The translations under genes and the position numbers were made by a program. From Bufo bufo (taxonomy: Eukaryota > Chordata > Amphibia > Anura > Bufonidae): 64,000 nucleotides of DNA. The stretch spans positions 786,944,254-787,008,253 of the forward strand of contig NC_053389.1 of the NCBI RefSeq assembly GCF_905171765.1, read 5' to 3'. Below are positions 12,590 through 22,908 of this stretch, in pieces; position 1 is the first letter of the stretch; every line of letters starts with the position of its first letter. The notes below the pieces were generated by a model. The model made no database searches and was not told the DNA's origin. It worked only from the letters and a program-made list of their open reading frames with translations.

Positions 12590-13410
12590 TTACAACGTTC
12601 ATCTGACAGGTTAGATCATGTGCTATTTTTATAGAGCAGGTTCTTACGGACGTGACGATACCTAATATGTATACTTTTTTATTTATTTAGGTTTTACACA
12701 ATAATATCATTTTTGACACAAAAAAAAATCATGTTTTAGTGTCTCCATAGTCTGAGAGCCATAGTTTTTTCAGTTTTTTGGCGATTGTCTCAGGTTGGGT
12801 ATCATTTTTGCGGGATGAGATGACGGTTAGATTGGTACTATTTTGGGGTGCATATGACTTTTTGATCGCTTGCTATTACACGTTTTGTGATGTAAGGTAA
12901 CAAAAAAATAGCTTTTTTGACACAGTTTTTATTTAATTTTTTTTACAGTGTTCACCTGAGGGGTTAGGTCATGTGGTATTTTTATAGATCAGGTTCTTAC
13001 GGACATGGCAATACCTAATATGTCTACCTTTTTATAATTTATCAGGGTTTTACACAATAATATCATTTTTGAAACAAAAAAAAAATCATGTTTTAGTATC
13101 TCCATAGTCTGAGACCCATATTTTTTTTATTTTTTGGGCCATTGTCTCATGTAAGGGCTCATTTTTTGCGGGATGATGTGACGGTTTGATTGGTACTTTT
13201 TTGGCGTACATGCGACTTTTTTGATCACTTTTATTACCTTTTTTGGGAAGTAAGGTGGGCAAAATTTCAATTTCCTCATAGTTTTTATTTTTTTATTTTT
13301 ATGGCGTTCACCGTGCGGGGAAAGTAACATGACCGTTTTATAGATCAGGTCGTTACGGACGTGGCGATACCTAATATGTGTAGTGTATTTTATTATTTTT
13401 ATTTTTAGTC
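12590..13410. repeat. tandem array, about 350-bp units, three copies
   Basis: The block around GGTTCTTACGGAC...ATACCTAATATGT recurs near 12649, 12992 and 13348, with accompanying GTTTTACACAATAATATCAT and ATCATGTTTTAGT blocks. Copy B of the TTAA element carries one reverse copy at about 28520-28855. Confidence 0.8.
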
Positions 13411-13559
13411 AGTGATAAATGTGTTTTTTTTTAAACTTTACTTTTTCACTTTTTTTTACTATTTTTTTGACCCAGACCCACTTGGTTCTTGGAGATCCAG
13501 TGGGTCTGATGTCTTTATAATACAGTACAGAACAATATATATTGTACTGTACTGTATTT

Positions 13560-14755
13560 TACACTTGTCTGAACAGATCTATGCTTTCAGCACAGATCTG
13601 TTCAGCACCATGGACAGCAGGACGCCTGAGAGGCGTCCTGTTGCCATGGGAACCTTCCCCGTCTGCTCAGTACTGGTCAGAACTGCGCAGACGGGGAAGG
13701 GTAAGTACAGGGCTGAGGGGGGCTCTCTGGGGGCTTTCTCCCTCTCCCATCGGGGGGCTGCAAAGGCACAGCAGCCCCCCGATGGGAGAGGGAGGGCGCT
13801 CCCTGCGCCGTTAACCTTTTCCATACAGCGGTCCGCACGGACCGCTGTATGGAAAGGGTTAAACGGCTGACATCGCATCGCAGATGTCAGCCGTTTATAC
13901 CAGGGTGCCAGCAATGTGCTGGCACCCTGGTATACCCACTAGACACCAACGATCATTCAAGGGGAGGCGGGCGGGGGATCGCGATCCCGCCTGCCGCACC
14001 GCCCGCCTCCCGCACCTTACCGCACCTCCGCACCGCCTGCGACACCCCCCCTGCACCACCCGCCCACATAATATCATTCAGGGGTGCAGGGGGGGTGAAA
14101 AATCTTTATTTTAGACATACTAAAGTTTCTGATCCCCGCGGTCAGGGACCGCGGGGATCAGAAACTGCAGAAAGCGCTACAAACCGCAGGTCTGAATTGA
14201 CCTGTGGTTTGCAGCGATCGCCGACATGGGGGGGTCACAGGACCCCCCTCGGCATTGACCTAAGGTGCCCGGCTGTGTGTGACAGCCGGGATCTCAGCGC
14301 TGTCACCATGTCTGCAGACATGGTGACAGTTTATGCCATGACGTGTATACTCATCATGGCGCGCTAAGTAGCAGTGCTCCATGACGAGTATACTCCTCAT
14401 AGGTCGGGAATATTTTCACACTATCTCCTTCTCTGATCGCTTCCCTGACAGGAATTGGGGCGATCAGAGAAGGAGAAGCACATAGTCCTTCCCTAACCCC
14501 CCCTTACCTGTCCCGATGCGCTGCGATTGGTCCCTCTGCAGTAATGGACCAATCACAGCGATCGCGGGCGGGTCAGAGCGCCTATACAGCGCCTGCCGGC
14601 TTCTCTGGTTGCCTAGCAACCCCAGCACGCCGGCTTCACTGAAGCTTCAGCGCTTCGCTCCCTGCGCTGACAGTGAAAGCCGATCACGTACATGCACGTG
14701 GGGATGCGGTGAGGCACCACATTCCCCCACGTACATGTACGTGATGTTGCGTGAA
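13560..14755. repeat. string of consecutive hairpins in TTAA element A
   Basis: About fifteen back-to-back inverted repeats with short loops. Examples: CTGAACAGATCT / AGATCTGTTCAG at 13569-13605; CCTTCCCCGTCTG / CAGACGGGGAAGG at 13652-13699; CCATCGGGGGGCTG / CAGCCCCCCGATGG near 13747-13786; CCATACAGCGGTCCG / CGGACCGCTGTATGG near 13820-13854; AACGGCTGACATC / GATGTCAGCCGTT near 13861-13896; 13897-13933 (17-bp perfect stem, 3-base loop); CTGATCCCCGCGGTC / GACCGCGGGGATCAG near 14130-14162; CTGTCACCATGTCTG / CAGACATGGTGACAG near 14300-14330; CTCCTTCTCTGATCGC / GCGATCAGAGAAGGAG near 14425-14476. Several recur in copy B in reverse order. Confidence 0.88.
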
Positions 14756-14966
14756 GGGGTTAAGGGGTTGAATAATTGTCTCAATGAAGAAATCACAAAA
14801 AAAAATTTAATACTGTATTACAAAAACAATTGATGTCATTTTAGTTGCATTTGGTTCTTTAAAAAGTCCTTGTAAGATTTCATTCTGAACACAATTACAA
14901 ATGTACACTAAATTCCCTAAAACCCTTTATAGCATTGGGGGTTGAATAATTTGGAACACAACTGTA

Positions 14967-16109
14967 TTTGTTTTACTTGTATTTCTGTAAATTAAGTTTT
15001 TTGGGGCATATTTTCCTCGCATGTTGTGCCTTATATATAAGACTAAATTAACAAGTGGGTGTTACCAGCTGTAGGCACGTCCATACACTCTGACACTGCT
15101 CAGTCAGTGCCATGCTGTGTAGCGGCACACATTATTAGGAAAGAGAATAGTAACTTGCTATTGTTAATTTATTCATGCATTTTCCAATAGGAATAGCAGA
15201 GGGATGACAGTTAATCCAATTATTTGCTAAAAGCAAACATAGCAAGAACGTGGACAGGGTCCTTAACCAGGGACACACACTATTAGTGTTTAATTAGTGG
15301 GATCTGATCAGTATAAATACTGACCCTGCGCTGTTTTGGGAATTGGGACTGTGATGCGATTGTGACCTAGCAGGTCAGAGTCAGAGTTTATGAGACATCT
15401 AATTGATATGTCATCAGTGCTTTTGGAGGATAATTTTGACCTTGATGACTCTTTCCCTTAATAATGAAGGAACTATGGATAAATATAGTCAGGTTCTGTA
15501 AGCAGACTTCACTTATTTTCTCATTTTATGCCTTTGACTTGAAGAATAAGGATCTTTATGGAGTTTTTCCTCCTCAGACTAGAGCTATCCCCCTCCAGTA
15601 TTATTATACTATACTATTTTGGTGTTTTATTCTGCTGAATTCTATTAGAAGAACAGAGAGGATGAAATGTTTTCATTTGTAATTTTGAGCCGTTGAGCAA
15701 CTCTAACTTTGTCCTGAGTCCTGCTTCCAGAGACCTTTTATGTTGTATTGAATAGGAAGCTAACGGGAGCATAGGGATGAGTGCAATGATATTTAAGTAC
15801 TTTGGCCGTCATTGTAATGGGTGCACTACCTGGTAACATTATGGTTGACACAGTTATGGGGCCACTGGTTTGCATGATGGTGCAATTCTGGGACTGCCAT
15901 GAGGTCACTGGCTGCTCTGATGTGGTGCTTTGCTTAGTATCCTTATGGGAGTACTCTAGCCGTTCTGTGGGAGCAATATAGCTGGCTGATTTAGGAGAGC
16001 ACTGTGACTGACTATGGTTTGAAGGCATCTGACCTTGTCATGGGAATCTGAACTGACTGTGGCTAGTACTGCACAAATGTGCAGTTTCTGGCTGCCTCTT
16101 CCTGTACAC
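14967..16109. other. no recognisable feature
   Basis: Ordinary AT-rich DNA. The short open frames at 15464-15682 (plus) and 15738-16028 (minus) resemble no family I know and have no supporting signals. Confidence 0.4.
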
Positions 16110-16321
16110 CACATGTTCAGAGGCGGCTCTAGACTTTGTGAGGCCTTAGTCGAAACTCCAACATGAGGCCCCAACGAACACAAGATATGCAAGCGATAAT
16201 AAAGTTATCTATATAAATATAAAATCAACTATAAACAAAAACACCTTAGTCACCCCCTCTTCCCTCCCAAAGCAATCATTTTTTAGCCATGTAACAAAAA
16301 ATATGTTGAAAGAAATCAAAG

Positions 16322-16772
16322 TTTAAAGGGGTTGTCTGGGTTCAGAGCTGAAACTGTACATACCCTTATTTTTCACCCCAGCAGCCCCCCTGAGGTTAGC
16401 ATCGGAGCATCTCATGCTCTGATGCCCTCCCTTGCCCTGCGCTAAATCGCGCAGGGCAAGGTCTCTTTTGTCTTCAATAACTTTCCGCCCGGCAGTGTGT
16501 TCGGTAACGTCACCGACTCTGATGGGCGGGCTTTAGCGCTGCCCTAGCCGTTTTACTGGCTAAGGCAGCACTAAATCCCGCCCATCAGTGACGTCACCGG
16601 GCTTCCTGGCAGCCCCATGGAGAGCCCCGGTACGTCACCGGATCTCCAAAAAATGCCTTTGGCCTGCGCGATTTAGCGCAGGGCAAAGGAGAGCATCGGA
16701 GCATGAAGTGCTGCCGGACTGAAAATGGAGGTATGTCCGGGTTGAGCTCTGAACCCGGACGACCCCTTTAAA
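16322..16772. mobile_element. GC-rich MITE nested in the hAT element
   Basis: Inverted ends TTTAAAGGGGTTGTCTGGGT (16322) and TTTAAAGGGGTCGTCCGGGT (read outward from 16772), continuing into TCAGAGCT. Inside are a GCGCTAAATCGCGC-type pair and a TGATGGGCGGG / CCCGCCCATCA pair near 16518-16587. No coding sequence. Confidence 0.82.
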
Positions 16773-17039
16773 GCAGTGTCAGATGCAGTAAATTCCGGCA
16801 GGCTGTTTTCAACTGGAACAGCCTGCCAGAATCACTAATGCATATGTGCAGCCTAATACAGTGCCACATACCTCTTACATCCAGCGACGTCTACTTTGAT
16901 ATAGATGTTCTCTTTCTTCATCTTCTCCATTCAGACCGCCATGATGATTTCTTTCGGCCATCTCTCATCTCTGCGGAGATTGACAGACAGACATCTTAGT
17001 TTCTTACTTTTCCTCCCACCTTGTCAACATCCTATCATG

Positions 17040-18350
17040 CACCTCCAATACTGAGACAATGTGCCCCCCAAAACTATACTGTAGAAACAGATAAACCCCC
17101 TGAAAATACTAGTTACACACAGATAGCGCCCCCCTTCAATAATTATTGGAACACAATGCTCTAAAAAATAACTGCACCCATCAAATAGTGCCCCTGACAC
17201 TAATAGTGTCACCATAATGTCCCCCAAAAATAACTGTGCTAAGCTGATACTGTGCCAGGGTGCCCCCAAAGTAATAGTAATAAGTCTGTGCCAGAGTGCA
17301 CTTAGTAGTAATAGTGCTCCTACAGTGCCCCCAACAGTAATTGTGTCCCAGAAGTAATAATGCTCCCATAGTCCCCCAGTTGTAATAAAGCCCCCTTATA
17401 ATGTGCGCCAGTACAAACAAATGCCCTGTTGTGTGGCAGTAAAAAAAAAACAACTTCCTCTTAGTGCCCCCAGTAGAGCCAGTATCCCCAGAGTGCCCTC
17501 ATGTGATCAAATGACCTGTACTGTGTGCCACTACAAAAAACACTTAGTGCTCCCAGTTGAGCTAATGTGCCCGTAGTGCCCCTATAATTTGTGCCAGTAT
17601 AAAATACTCCTATTTTGTGCCCCCATAGTGCTCCTCCCCGTCCTATATAGTGCCCCCAGAAGATGCCCCCAAGTGCTCCTCCCCCGTCCCCACAGTGCCC
17701 TTCATAATGTGCCAGTATAAAATGCCCCTATAGACTGCCCCACATAGATGCCCCCATAATGCTTCTCTCCCCCCTTCCCCATAGTGGCACCAAAATGGGT
17801 GCAAGTATTAAATGCCCCTATATAATGCACCCATAGTTCTCTTTTCCCCCACTTCTCCATAGTGCCCCCTCATAATCCATGCCAGTATATAGGGCCCCCA
17901 GTAGATGCTCCCATAGTGCCCCTCCATAATATTTGACAGTATTTAGGGCCCCCAGTAGATGCACCCATTGTGATCCTTCCCCCCCTTCTCCATAGTGCCC
18001 CCCATAATGTGCCAGTAAAAAGTGCCCCCCAATAATGTGCCAGTAAGTGTCCCCATAGTGCCCCCCAATAATGTGCCAGTAAAAAGTGCCCCAATAGATC
18101 CCCCCAATCATGTGCCAGTAACAAGTGCCTCCCCCCCAAAAAAATTAGGTGCCAGTTACAAGTGCCACTCCCCCCCCAAATCATGTGCCTGTAATAGGTC
18201 CCCCCCCAATCATGTGCTAGTAACAAGTGCCTCTCCCCCCCAAATCATGTGCTAGCAACAAGTGCCCCCCCAAATCATGTGCCAATAGCAAGTGCCCCCC
18301 CCCCCCCCCAAAATCATGTGCCAGTAACACGTGCCTCTCCCCCCCCCTCT
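17040..18350. repeat. degenerate tandem array of GTGCCAGTA / TAGTGCCCCC units
   Basis: Irregular 30-40 base units alternating pyrimidine runs with GTGCCAGTAA and ATGCCCC(A/T)AT words; the most regular part is 18000-18340, with TCATGTGCCAGTAACAAGTG between C-runs of up to 12. The long open frames on both strands here (glycine/histidine-rich on one, proline-rich on the other) are by-products of low complexity. Confidence 0.75.
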
Positions 18351-18729
18351 CTATACTTACCTCCTTATGGCAACGATGCAATGCAGGCCTCTTCCGGACT
18401 GTGTCCCGTGCTGTACGGCTCAGGTGGCGCAAAGACGTCATCGCACCACCTGAACCGGCCTCTGACAAGCTGCAGGGGATCAGAGGAACAGGGAAGGGAG
18501 ACGCCTTTCCCTCCCCTGCCCCGCCGCAACTGTCATCTGTATCGCAGTCCTGAGGACAGCGATACAGATGACTATGGAGATAAGCGCTTCCACAATGGAA
18601 GCACTTATCTCCCTGTGCCCTGCTGCCCGCCGCACCCCCCTCGCAACGCCACTGGCGCGGCCCCCACCAGCACGAGGCCTTAGGCGGCGGCCTAAGTGGC
18701 CTAATGGAAGAGCCACCTCTGCACATGGT

Positions 18730-19190
18730 TAACTGCTGGATTTCTTGCTCAAAGGGCATCTGTCAGCAGATTTGTACCTATTAAACTGGTAGATCAGTTG
18801 CATATGCGCTTGGCAGCTGAAGGCATCTGTGTTGGTCTATGTTAGTATGTGCCAGGACTGCTGAGAAAAATAAAATGTTCAAATATGCAAATGCTCCTGT
18901 AGCAGCAATGGGAGTGTTGCCGTTAGGTAGACTCACCCGTCCGGCGATGCACAGGTAAGCCCTTACCTGTGCCTGTGCCGGGAGCCGGTCTGATATCAAA
19001 TGCAGTCACCGGATGCAGACAGTTCCAAGAACAGCCCGATGAAGGCTGTCCTCGGAACTGCCTGCTCCTGGTGACTGCATTTGATTTCAGACCGGCTCCC
19101 GACACAGGTAAGGCTTACCTGTGCATCACCGGACGGGTGAGTCTACCTTACTAAAGATGGCAGCCCAAATGCGAACACTGCCAACTGACC
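18730..19190. mobile_element. foldback element with long inverted arms
   Basis: Arms: GTAGACTCACCCGTCCGG (18926-18943) with CCGGACGGGTGAGTCTAC (about 19130-19147); GGGAGCCGGTCTGA with TCAGACCGGCTCCC; AAATGCAGTCACC with GGTGACTGCATTT; AGTTCC...GGAACT near the centre. The left part (AAAGGGCATCTGTCAGCAGA at 18752) looks like the start of a larger MITE, but no matching right end is visible. Confidence 0.65.
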
Positions 19191-20140
19191 ATCACTGTTC
19201 CTGAACATGTATTTTTTTACGTGACTTCAATCAGCTATGTAGATACCCCATTGATACTTTGAGGTATCTGATTTCGATTATATATTAAATTACAGATTTT
19301 ACTCTACACTAATATATTCCTCTTGATTATGAGGTAGTACTCGGGGGCATTTAGAGGATAGAAGAGTAAGATATTCTCCTCCAATTTTTCAGCACTCCGG
19401 CTGATACCAAAGCAGCCCTATCTTTTTATCTTCATTGAATACTGACCAGTGGGATATCCCATTTTTTGGGGAGATATATTATCAATTTAGCTCTGATTTA
19501 TGCTTTCAATTCACTGTACTTTTCTCATCTATAGTGGCATACCTGCCTTCCTATTATGAGATATGGTGCTTTCAGCTTTCTTTTGTGTTCTCACCTACTA
19601 GTGTTTTTCACACTATTTACTTTTTCATTTCCTTCATTAATGAGACCACTGGTGTCTTTTCTCCAGGATTTTGATGGGTGCTATCCTTTGGAACATCTAT
19701 TACCATTTTCAACACATACCTTTTTACATTTGTTGTGTGCTTTTGTTGTGATTCACATTCTCTATATTTTTCTTTTACTTTATATATTGAAAATTCAGAA
19801 CTCTCGGATATCTCTGCCACCAATTTTACGTAAACAAACGCATTATAAACCAAAGCTCTATGGAGGTATGAGAAAGATCCTTTTCTCAAACAATATATTA
19901 CTGACTAGAAAGAACTATTCTTCAGTAGTGTGCAAGCCTAAAAAATAAAGCGATCGCTTGCCACTCCGTCAGCGCTGACGCTATGTAACCAGCCGCTGCA
20001 TAAACAGGAAGCAGTGGAGAGCGGTGGGCGGGTCGAAGCAGCCGAGCGCTGTATCACCTGACCTTCCCCGCTTCCCAGGATTGGTGGACGGAGCATGAGG
20101 GGGTGTTTTGTAAATACGGACCTCGCCCACTCCCCAAGGA
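19191..20140. other. no firm feature; possibly 5' part of a PLE terminal repeat
   Basis: AT-rich DNA with open frames that match no family. Its position directly upstream of the promoter and ribozyme region at 20141-20310 leaves open that it belongs to the same Penelope-like fragment. Confidence 0.3.
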
Positions 20141-20310
20141 CTGACTAATGAGGGGGCGTGGTCTGGAGAATATAAGGAGGCAATTTCAAACACAAAGCTG
20201 CCACTGCCTTTAGGATAACTGAAGCGCTGCCACTGCACAGACGCTCTGCTAAGCACAAATTTGTTCCCTGATGAGCCACTAATCATGGCGAAACGCGTTG
20301 GATAGTGCTT
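20141..20310 (+). mobile_element. Penelope-like terminal-repeat fragment with promoter and ribozyme
   Basis: Layout: GGGGGCGTGG, then the TATA-like ATATAAGG near 20170, then a leader, then a hammerhead core at 20261-20303. PLE pseudo-LTRs are known to carry hammerhead motifs. No reverse transcriptase or endonuclease lies nearby, so this is a fragment or nonautonomous copy. Confidence 0.5.
20261..20303 (+). ncRNA. hammerhead ribozyme motif, type found in PLEs
   Basis: CTGATGA at 20268-20274, stem II GCC (20275-20277) with GGC (20287-20289) closing a nine-base loop, GAAA at 20290-20293, then CGCGTT, which can make the very short stem III (AC with GT around a two-base loop), followed by GG that can pair with CC just before CTGATGA as the base of stem I. 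All invariant core bases are present. Predicted cleavage would be after the T at 20299. Known: such minimal hammerheads occur in Penelope-like retroelements. Activity is inferred only. Confidence 0.7.
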
Positions 20311-20975
20311 TTAGATGATAGGAAAGAGAGGGATTTCTAGACCAGGCCCGAGGCTCCAGAGGCTGGGGGTCGCTCTTTTCAGGTCGAGTGCTCCGACTAC
20401 AGCCTGTTAGCCTTTCCCCACTCATAGACCAGCTGGTAGGGGTCAGTAAGCTGTTTGTGAAGCACTCCAGTAAAGAGTATCCTGTTAGGTGATCCCCCCC
20501 CCCCCGCAAACCAATGAGAGGTGAACAGAGCCAACTGCCAAAAAATGTGTACAAAAGGGTGTTTACTGAAACTGTCTCACTTATTTTAATAGAAAAAATA
20601 AAAGTTAAATGCTGGGAAAGTAGTTGTATAGTCACCAGTGAGTCACAACTTACCTTCAATTTAGTAAATATGAAGCTAAGAAAATGCAGTGTTAATTACT
20701 CCTCTATTATCGAATTCAACAGAACGTGATTACAATCATCTAAGTATTGAGGTAGAGCAATTCCAGCAGCTATTAACAAAGAAAACCCCATGTACCGGTG
20801 CAGGCTGCCTGCTAGCTATAGAGCAGTGGGCCATGTATAAAGCGGCTGCGGAGTCAGCAGAATCAGCTCAATGCCTTTGGTGTTTTACATCATACTAATA
20901 CAAGCCATGCTGTAAAATGTAGCAGAGGTGATATTATAAATGGGAAAACTATTTACTTAAAGTGGTTTCCCCCCT
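20311..20975. other. no recognisable feature
   Basis: Has a C-run near 20495 and otherwise ordinary AT-rich sequence. It could be the continuation of the PLE fragment, but no coding motif is visible. Confidence 0.35.
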
Positions 20976-20978
20976 GTG

Positions 20979-21345
20979 TTAAAGAGGACCTTTCATCTGT
21001 TTAACCCTAGTCTAACTAGGGTTTTATCTTATAGGGCGGCCCCCACTGATGACATTGCACTTTTTTTGTCCCCCGTTGATTCCGGCGCCTTATATTCTAA
21101 TTAGCCGACTTAGTTATACTAGGCGGAGACTGGAGCGGTTCTCTTCTTCCTGGCTGTGAGCGCATCCAATCAGAGCGCACCGCTCATAGCCAGGGAGAAT
21201 GAGCTCCTCCCTGGCTATGAACAGTGCGCTCTGATTGGATGCGCTCACAGCCAGGGAGAGGAGAACCGCTCCAGGCTCCGCCTAGTATAACTAAGTCGAC
21301 TAATTAGAATATAAGGCGCCGAAATCAAGGGGGGATGAACGTGGG
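20979..21345. mobile_element. foldback MITE with 45-bp near-perfect arms
   Basis: GGCGCCTTATATTCTAATTA at 21084 continues to CTAGGCGGAG and pairs with CTCCGCCTAG...TAATTAGAATATAAGGCGCC ending at 21320. An inner pair, CTGTGAGCGCATCCAATCAG with CTGATTGGATGCGCTCACAG, extends the stem; a third pair lies at the core. Left edge begins TTAAAGAGGACC, a word seen again at about 25444 next to the gypsy fragment. Confidence 0.75.
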
Positions 21346-22906
21346 GTCTTTGAAAAAAAAAAAAATGAATAGGGCTTGCATGAAAAATGGAAGGCATCCA
21401 GGTACAACGGCTTTTTTTACTGATGGTTGCTGGGAGATGCTGAATATTATTCTTTAGTGTTTCTTAAATGCGTAAAAAATGCATCAAAAACTGATTGCAT
21501 CAGCTTGTTAAAAACTGAAACACTGAGTAGACAAAACAGATTAAACTTGCATGCAAAACCATTAATTTTTTCCTGAAAAGACCCTCCCCAGTCAGAACCT
21601 CAAAAGTCAGATATTGGTGGCCTATCCTGATGAAAACATTTCTTGAAGCTTGTTTCAGGTCTGATTCTAATGAATTGATCAGGAGATTCAATTCGGGTAC
21701 AAATAAGTTCGACCCAAATCAAAAGTGTTCCAATTAGCCTGAAAATTTGTGTACGACACTCCTAGGAGCTGTGCGCCTGTATAGGTGTGGCAGTAGTGGC
21801 ATCAGTAGTAGTGGCAGCAGCAATACAGACAAGGCAGTACATGTGGCTCTTTGTAGGGGTAGTAGTAGTGACAGTAAAAGCTGTGACAGCTGCAATACTG
21901 TATGGGATCGGACAGAAAAGGCAGGAGATCTGCAGATGTACAGTATGGAACGTGATGGACAGACAGAAGCAGTGGCATCATTAAGCTAGCAATAGATAGC
22001 CACTGTCAGCAATCGCAGATCTATTCATTGGCATAAGCTGGAAGTATCCATGCCTGATTCATTTTCAGAAATGTCATTTTTTTTTTACACTTGCAAAGGA
22101 CCTCCCCAGAAGTCCGTGTGATCAGGAAATGGGGTATGTGCCAGAGAAAGGGCACAGACCAGGAAAGACAAAACCTGATTGATCATGCAGTGCCTATCCT
22201 CTCTCCAGATTGGCTGTGAGACTGACTGCAAGGCATTATGGACAAGCCCACCAGCCAGAGCCCTGTGATCCTCTGTTTTCATCTTCTCTGCTGTTTCCCT
22301 CACTAGTATACTGAGGTATGATATATCAAATTGAGGTCGCCATTTTGTGCAGTTTATCTGAATTGAATGGCCAAAAACCTCCAAAATTTTGGGGAAATGC
22401 AGAATTAATCTGATTAGTTTAGAATTGATTCGCTCATCTATAGACATTTCTTTCATGAATAAAAATTTTCAGATCCTCCTTGGTTAAACAAATTTAGCAG
22501 AGCATGTGAAAACTTCCATTGATAACTGGAATACGACACAACACCACACAAAGTCTTCCAGATGGACTATGTGGACTTAAACTGGCCATATAAATTAGAA
22601 AAAACATTTTTAACAGGTTCAGCCAACCATCTAATCTGTATGATGGCCTCATGACTCTTCCCCTGTGGCTAGTATTGAGGGAGATAAGGATTGGGCATGT
22701 TGTATTTCATCTTCATAATCTTTTTGTTCTCAGGAGATATACTATTGTGAGAGGTATTTGCCTTCTCTCCCCATTCACTACATATGCATGCTCGGCCAAG
22801 CTCAGTATTTATATACTATATATGGGAAGATTGGGAGAGATAGCTGTCGGCTCAATACAGGACATCTAATATAGACTTAGGGACAAACCCAGAAAAACAT
22901 TTCAGT
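21346..22906. other. no gene; possible GATTCGCTCATC-type MITE remnants
   Basis: The stretch 21640-22445 ends AGAATTGATTCGCTCATCTA, the same terminal word as the MITE at 1393-1761, but I cannot find a convincing left end. 21780-21870 is low-complexity with AGTAGTGGCAGCAGC-type triplets. No recognisable coding sequence. Confidence 0.35.
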
Positions 22907-22908
22907 TA

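Larger units (their letters stand above)
9968..14763 (+). mobile_element. TTAA-flanked (piggyBac-like) nonautonomous element, copy A
   Basis: Inserted in the Tc1 element and flanked by TTAA on both sides (9968-9971; 14760-14763). The ends are CCCCTTCA and its complement TGAAGGGG. A TTAA target with ends starting CCC suggests piggyBac; Kolobok elements also use TTAA, so the superfamily is not settled. No transposase. From left to right: AT-rich lead, four tandem units of about 395 bp, a partial inverted unit, three tandem units of about 350 bp, then a string of hairpins. Copy B is at 27364-29815. Confidence 0.75.
16118..18721. mobile_element. hAT-type nonautonomous element, 2.6 kb
   Basis: Inverted ends CAGAGGCGGCTCT (16118) and, read outward, CAGAGGTGGCTCT (ending 18721). 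The flanks CACATGTT (16110-16117) and CACATGGT (18722-18729) match at seven of eight bases, as expected for the 8-bp duplication of hAT transposons. GAGGCCTTAG/CTAAGG-type subterminal blocks are shared by both ends. No transposase; the interior is a nested MITE plus low-complexity arrays. Confidence 0.78.

Noticed and set aside
13579..14367. Several GC-rich open frames of 60-170 codons
   Set aside because: They lie across consecutive hairpins and match no family; sense and antisense are equally open because of the palindromes.
9968..14763. Firm assignment of the TTAA elements to piggyBac
   Set aside because: No transposase is present and Kolobok elements also target TTAA; CCC ends favour piggyBac but do not prove it.
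17818..18759. Gly/His/Trp-rich and Pro-rich open frames
   Set aside because: Low-complexity array inside a hAT element; no domain.
18217..18759. 180-codon minus-strand frame as a host gene
   Set aside because: Crosses the hAT terminal repeat and the C-run array; no splice or family evidence.
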